A stretch of DNA of 36,357 nucleotides from an uncultured Magnetospirillum sp. (GTDB lineage Bacteria > Pseudomonadota > Alphaproteobacteria > Rhodospirillales > Magnetospirillaceae), in assembly GCF_903853455.1 (NCBI RefSeq), contig NZ_CAINTR010000163.1, positions 1-36,357 of the forward strand, written 5' to 3'. The notes below the pieces were generated by a model that saw nothing but the letters and a program-made list of their open reading frames with translations, ran no database searches and was not told where the DNA came from. This document shows, in pieces, positions 33,289 through 36,357 of this stretch; the stretch's first letter is position 1; every line of letters starts with the position of its first letter. The translations under genes were made by a program, and so were the position numbers.

Positions 33289-34422
33289 ATGACCGGCATC
33301 GTCATCATCGGCAGCGGGTTGGGGGGGTACTCCCTGGCCCGCGAGCTTCGCCGGCTCGATCCAGCGGTGGCCATCACGATGGTCACCGCCGATGGTGGCG
33401 AGCTCTACAGCAAGCCCATGCTGTCCGCGGCCTTTGCCCAGGGCAAGGACGTCCAGGCCCTGGCGCAGAAGACCGCCCGCCAGATGGAGGGGGAACTGGG
33501 TCTGACGGTGGTGACCCGCCAAAGGGTTACCGCCATCGACCGGGCGGCCAAGCGGGTGGTGCTGGGCAGTGGCGAAGCCATTGCCTATGGCCGTCTCGTT
33601 CTGGCCATGGGCGCCGACCCGCGCCCCTACCGGGTGGAGGGATCGGAGGAGGTCACGGTTCACACCGTCAACGATCTTGACGATTACGCCGCCTGGCGCG
33701 ACGGCCTCGTCCCTCAGGGGCGGGTGTTGCTGATCGGGGCGGGGTTGATCGGATCGGAGTTCGCCAACGATCTCACCACCGCCGGTCAAAGGGTGACGGT
33801 GGTCGATCCCGCCCCCTGGCCGCTCGGCCGCCTGCTGCCCCGGGAACTGGGCGAGGAACTGGCCACCGCCCTGGGCGGGATCGGCGTCACCTTCCGTCTC
33901 GGCCGCTCCATTACCCGGTTGGATCCGGGCAAGGCGGTGCTGGACGATGGCAGCGTGGTGGCGTTCGACAAGGCGCTGTCGGCCATCGGACTGGTGCCGC
34001 GTACCGCCCTGGCGGCGGCGGCGGGGCTGGTGGTGGACAAGGGTATCGTCGTCGACCGTTGGCTTCGCACCTCCGACCCCGCCATTTTCGCCCTGGGGGA
34101 TTGCGCCCAGACCGAGGCCGGGCCGCTGCCCTTCGTGTTGCCGCTGATGGCCGAGGCCAAGGCGCTGGCCGCCACCCTGGCGGGGCGCGAGACGGCGCTG
34201 TCGCTGCCGGCGCTGCCGGTGGTGGTCAAGACTCCGGCGTTGCCGGTGGCGGTCTGCCCGCCGGTTCCGGGGGCCACGGGCGAGTGGGTGGTCAGTGGCG
34301 AGGGGCGTGATCGCAAGGCGCTGTTCGTGGGCGCCGACGGCCAGCCCCTGGGCTTCGCGCTGAGCGGCAGCTTCACCGCCGAGCGTCAGCCCCTGGCCAA
34401 GGAGATGCCGGATTTGCTGTGA
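33289..34422 (+). CDS. FAD-dependent NAD(P)H:rubredoxin oxidoreductase
   Basis: The 377-residue flavoprotein has an N-terminal FAD Rossmann motif (VIIGSGLGGYSLARELR), a second nucleotide-binding motif (VLLIGAGLIGSEFANDL, residues about 145-161) and the FAD-binding IFALGDCA motif. The pattern GELYSKPMLSAAFAQGK is typical of rubredoxin reductases (AlkT/RubB type) rather than ferredoxin or nitrite reductases. It completes an NAD(P)H to flavin to rubredoxin to rubrerythrin chain for peroxide removal. ATG 33289 has GGAGG at 33276-33280. Confidence 0.9.
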   Translation: MTGIVIIGSGLGGYSLARELRRLDPAVAITMVTADGGELYSKPMLSAAFAQGKDVQALAQKTARQMEGELGLTVVTRQRVTAIDRAAKRVVLGSGEAIAYGRLVLAMGADPRPYRVEGSEEVTVHTVNDLDDYAAWRDGLVPQGRVLLIGAGLIGSEFANDLTTAGQRVTVVDPAPWPLGRLLPRELGEELATALGGIGVTFRLGRSITRLDPGKAVLDDGSVVAFDKALSAIGLVPRTALAAAAGLVVDKGIVVDRWLRTSDPAIFALGDCAQTEAGPLPFVLPLMAEAKALAATLAGRETALSLPALPVVVKTPALPVAVCPPVPGATGEWVVSGEGRDRKALFVGADGQPLGFALSGSFTAERQPLAKEMPDLL

Positions 34423-34433
34423 TGCTTGATGGC

Positions 34434-34464
34434 CAGTCCCGATGAGTCCGCTTCATCGGGACTG
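34434..34464. terminator. Stem-loop between convergent reductase and chemoreceptor genes
   Basis: A perfect 12-bp inverted repeat, CAGTCCCGATGA (34434-34445) and TCATCGGGACTG (34453-34464), has a 7-base loop in the 45-bp convergent gap. Neither strand has a T-run, so intrinsic termination is uncertain; it may protect both mRNA 3' ends. Confidence 0.55.
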
Positions 34465-34467
34465 CGA

Positions 34468-36162
34468 TCAGGCCTCCTGGACGTCGCGGAGGAATTTATT
34501 GACCACCGCCTTCAGCCCCGATGCCTCACGGGCCAGCGCGCCGGCGGAATCCAGCACCTGCTGGGCGGCGGAACCGGTTTCCGATGCGGCCTGGGTCACG
34601 CCGGAGATGTTGGCGGCGATTTCCTCGGTGCCGGAGGCTGCCTGTTGGACGTTGCGGGCGATTTCACCCGTGGCGGCCGACTGTTCCTCGACGGCTGAGC
34701 CGATGGCGGTCGCGATCTGGTTGATCTCGTCGATGCGTCCGACGATGCCGCGGATGGCCTCGACCGCGTCCTTGGTGGAGGCCTGCACCGCGCCGATCTG
34801 GGCGCTGATTTCCTCGGTGGCCTTGCCGGTCTGGTTGGCCAGCGACTTCACCTCGTTGGCGACCACGGCGAAACCCTTGCCGGCCTCGCCGGCCCTGGCG
34901 GCCTCGATGGTGGCGTTCAAGGCCAGCAGATTGGTCTGGCTGGCGATGTCGTTGATGAGGTTCACCACCTCGCCGATGCGGGCTGAACTCTCCGCCAAGC
35001 CCTGGACGGTGGTGTTGGTACGGTCGGCTTCCTCGGACGCCGCTCGTGAAATGCGGCTGGAATGGGCCACCTGCTGGCTGATCTCGCGAATGGAGGCCGA
35101 CAACTGCTCGGCGGCGGTGGCGACGGTCCCGACGCTGCTGGACGCTTCCTCGGTGGCGGCGGCGACGATGCTGGCCTGGCGATTGGTTTGGTCGGCGTTG
35201 GCGGACATGGCTTGGGAGGTTGCCTCCATTTCGGTGGCGGCGCCCGATACCGTTTCCAGCACTCCCGAAGCATCGCGGTCAAAGGCCGAGGTCAGGGCTT
35301 CGATCGCTTGCGCCCGCTTTTCGCGTGCCATCTGCGCGGCGGCCTGTTCGGCGCGCAGCTTGTCCGCTTGCCGGGCGTTTTCCAGGAAAATCAACGCGGC
35401 GCGTCCGATCTCGCCCATTTCGTCCTTGCGGTCGGTTCCCGCGATCTGGGTATCCAGATTGCCGGCGGCGAGGTCCTTGAGGTTGGTGACCACCGCTTCA
35501 ATGGGGCGAATCAGTCCCAGGCGGGAGACCAGCAGTCCGATGCCGACGCCTATGACGACACCAAGCAGCGACACAGCCATCATCAGTGTGGACAAGAAGG
35601 CCGCCTGTCGCTCGGCGTCGTGCTTGAGCGTGTCGGAATCCTGCTGGATGCTGTCCACCAGCAGTTTCACTTTCTCGTTCAAGGTGTTGGTGCGGGCGCG
35701 GGACTGATGGACGGCGTCCATGATCTCAGCGCGCCCGGCATCCAACCCGTTATCCTTGTGCTTGCGGGCTGTTTCGATGGTCGTGGCGGTGCCCTGAAGG
35801 TAGACGCCGTAAGCTTGGCGAACCTCCTTGATCAGGTCGCCTTTGCCACCGTTCAGGTTGGCCTCCAGGGTGGCGATACGGTCATCGAACTGTTTGGCGT
35901 TGGTGGTCAGGACCACTGCCGCCTCCTCGGTCTCTCCCTGGGCGGCCGCCATGCGGTATTCCGCCCGGTTCATGGTGATGAGGTTCTGGTTCATGCGGGC
36001 GCCCAGCACGCCGGCCGTTCCGGCCCTGCCGATGAGGGCGGCATCCTCGGTGACCTCGTGCAATCCCATATAGCCGACGGCGGCGACGATGAGTGTGGCC
36101 GTCGCCATCACGGCGACGATGATCCCGATCTTGCCCGAGATGCCAATGTCAGCCAGACGCAT
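34468..36162 (-). CDS. Methyl-accepting chemotaxis protein with four-helix sensor domain
   Basis: The 564-residue receptor has membrane helices near residues 10-31 and 190-212, flanking a periplasmic helical bundle of about 155 residues ([20 protein letters not shown] fits the four-helix MCP sensor class). A HAMP domain ([20 protein letters not shown]) and a signalling domain follow, with tip [26 protein letters not shown] lies upstream of ATG 36162. The ligand is unknown. The possible IS end begins 68 bp upstream of its start, which may affect its promoter. Confidence 0.95.
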   Translation of the reverse strand: MRLADIGISGKIGIIVAVMATATLIVAAVGYMGLHEVTEDAALIGRAGTAGVLGARMNQNLITMNRAEYRMAAAQGETEEAAVVLTTNAKQFDDRIATLEANLNGGKGDLIKEVRQAYGVYLQGTATTIETARKHKDNGLDAGRAEIMDAVHQSRARTNTLNEKVKLLVDSIQQDSDTLKHDAERQAAFLSTLMMAVSLLGVVIGVGIGLLVSRLGLIRPIEAVVTNLKDLAAGNLDTQIAGTDRKDEMGEIGRAALIFLENARQADKLRAEQAAAQMAREKRAQAIEALTSAFDRDASGVLETVSGAATEMEATSQAMSANADQTNRQASIVAAATEEASSSVGTVATAAEQLSASIREISQQVAHSSRISRAASEEADRTNTTVQGLAESSARIGEVVNLINDIASQTNLLALNATIEAARAGEAGKGFAVVANEVKSLANQTGKATEEISAQIGAVQASTKDAVEAIRGIVGRIDEINQIATAIGSAVEEQSAATGEIARNVQQAASGTEEIAANISGVTQAASETGSAAQQVLDSAGALAREASGLKAVVNKFLRDVQEA

Positions 36163-36229
36163 GAGTTATCCCTCTTCCTAATTCAACCTGCTGAAGGTGC
36201 CGCCTTAACCAGATAGCCTGCGCCCACCC

Positions 36230-36357
36230 TGTCCGAAAGCCGGGGCGGATACTCGCCGCCGACAATTATCTTGGCCGGTTGAGCGACAACTATGATGGCC
36301 GGTATGATTGCCCGCTGGGGCCGGACGTAAGGAGGGGCGGAGCCCCGACTGGAGACC
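36230..36357 (+). mobile_element. Possible left end of an IS21-like element, cut by the window edge
   Basis: The segment begins TGTCCGAAAGCCGGGGCGG and contains two imperfect 20-bp direct repeats, then a GGGGC/GCCCC hairpin near the edge. IS21-family elements begin with TG and carry several internal repeats near their ends that bind transposase. No transposase reading frame is visible in the window, so the call rests on repeats and general look. Confidence 0.35.
36260..36303 (+). repeat. Two imperfect direct repeats with 24-bp period
   Basis: CGACAATTATCTTGGCCGGT (36260-36279) and CGACAACTATGATGGCCGGT (36284-36303) match at 17 of 20 positions. They are separated by TGAG. Confidence 0.85.

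Noticed and set aside
1-36357. tRNA, rRNA, CRISPR array or magnetosome genes
   Set aside because: No cloverleaf, rRNA signature, regularly spaced repeat array or mam/mms-type gene was recognised on either strand.

Overview
The window is high-GC DNA with tightly packed, frequently overlapping genes and strong G/C bias at third codon positions. Gene content (GlnE, Rrf2-type regulator, a Tad/Cpa pilus locus, CheW and chemoreceptors, a rubrerythrin/rubredoxin/reductase cluster, an MdtABC-like efflux pump) points to a motile alphaproteobacterium of the Rhodospirillales, plausibly a Magnetospirillum relative. That assignment is inference from gene families and style. No ribosomal RNA, tRNA, CRISPR array or prophage was seen.

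Layout. 1-286 is the 3' end of etfA with a terminator. 409-3761 holds a CheW-domain protein, a cysteine-bearing Rrf2 regulator with a palindrome over its ribosome binding site, and a large chemoreceptor. A convergent gene (3765-5213, minus) encodes a FliD-like protein with a triplicated LLDYLN tail. 5547-15997 is a Tad/Flp pilus region: a Crp-type regulator, three tandem flp pilin genes each with its own promoter, conserved leader and terminator, then cpaA, cpaB, cpaC, cpaD, cpaE, cpaF, tadB and tadC. 16084-24940 is a four-gene RND efflux operon (adaptor, two RND pumps, outer-membrane lipoprotein). On the minus strand, glnE, bcp and a DUF455 gene form a unit (29257 down to 24941). Divergent from it is a large AsmA/YhdP-like gene (29341-32514), followed by rubrerythrin, rubredoxin and a rubredoxin-reductase-like flavoprotein (32616-34422). 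A second chemoreceptor (34468-36162, minus) follows, and the window ends in what may be the left end of an IS21-like element.

How the genes work together. The pilus genes cover pilin, prepilin peptidase, secretin, ATPases and inner-membrane platform, but no TadD, TadE, TadF or TadG is present here. The strongest new signal is regulatory. A CRP-like dyad (TGTGN-N6-TCAYA) lies exactly 145 bp before each of the three flp start codons, and a fourth lies before cpaA. In all four cases a -10-like hexamer starts exactly 35 bp after the start of the dyad. A Crp-family gene with an intact cyclic-nucleotide pocket motif and conserved recognition-helix Arg-Glu sits immediately upstream. This suggests a local cyclic-nucleotide-controlled Flp pilus regulon. 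The pilin mRNAs also carry a conserved leader of about 98 nt with a two-tier hairpin that I could not assign to a known RNA family.
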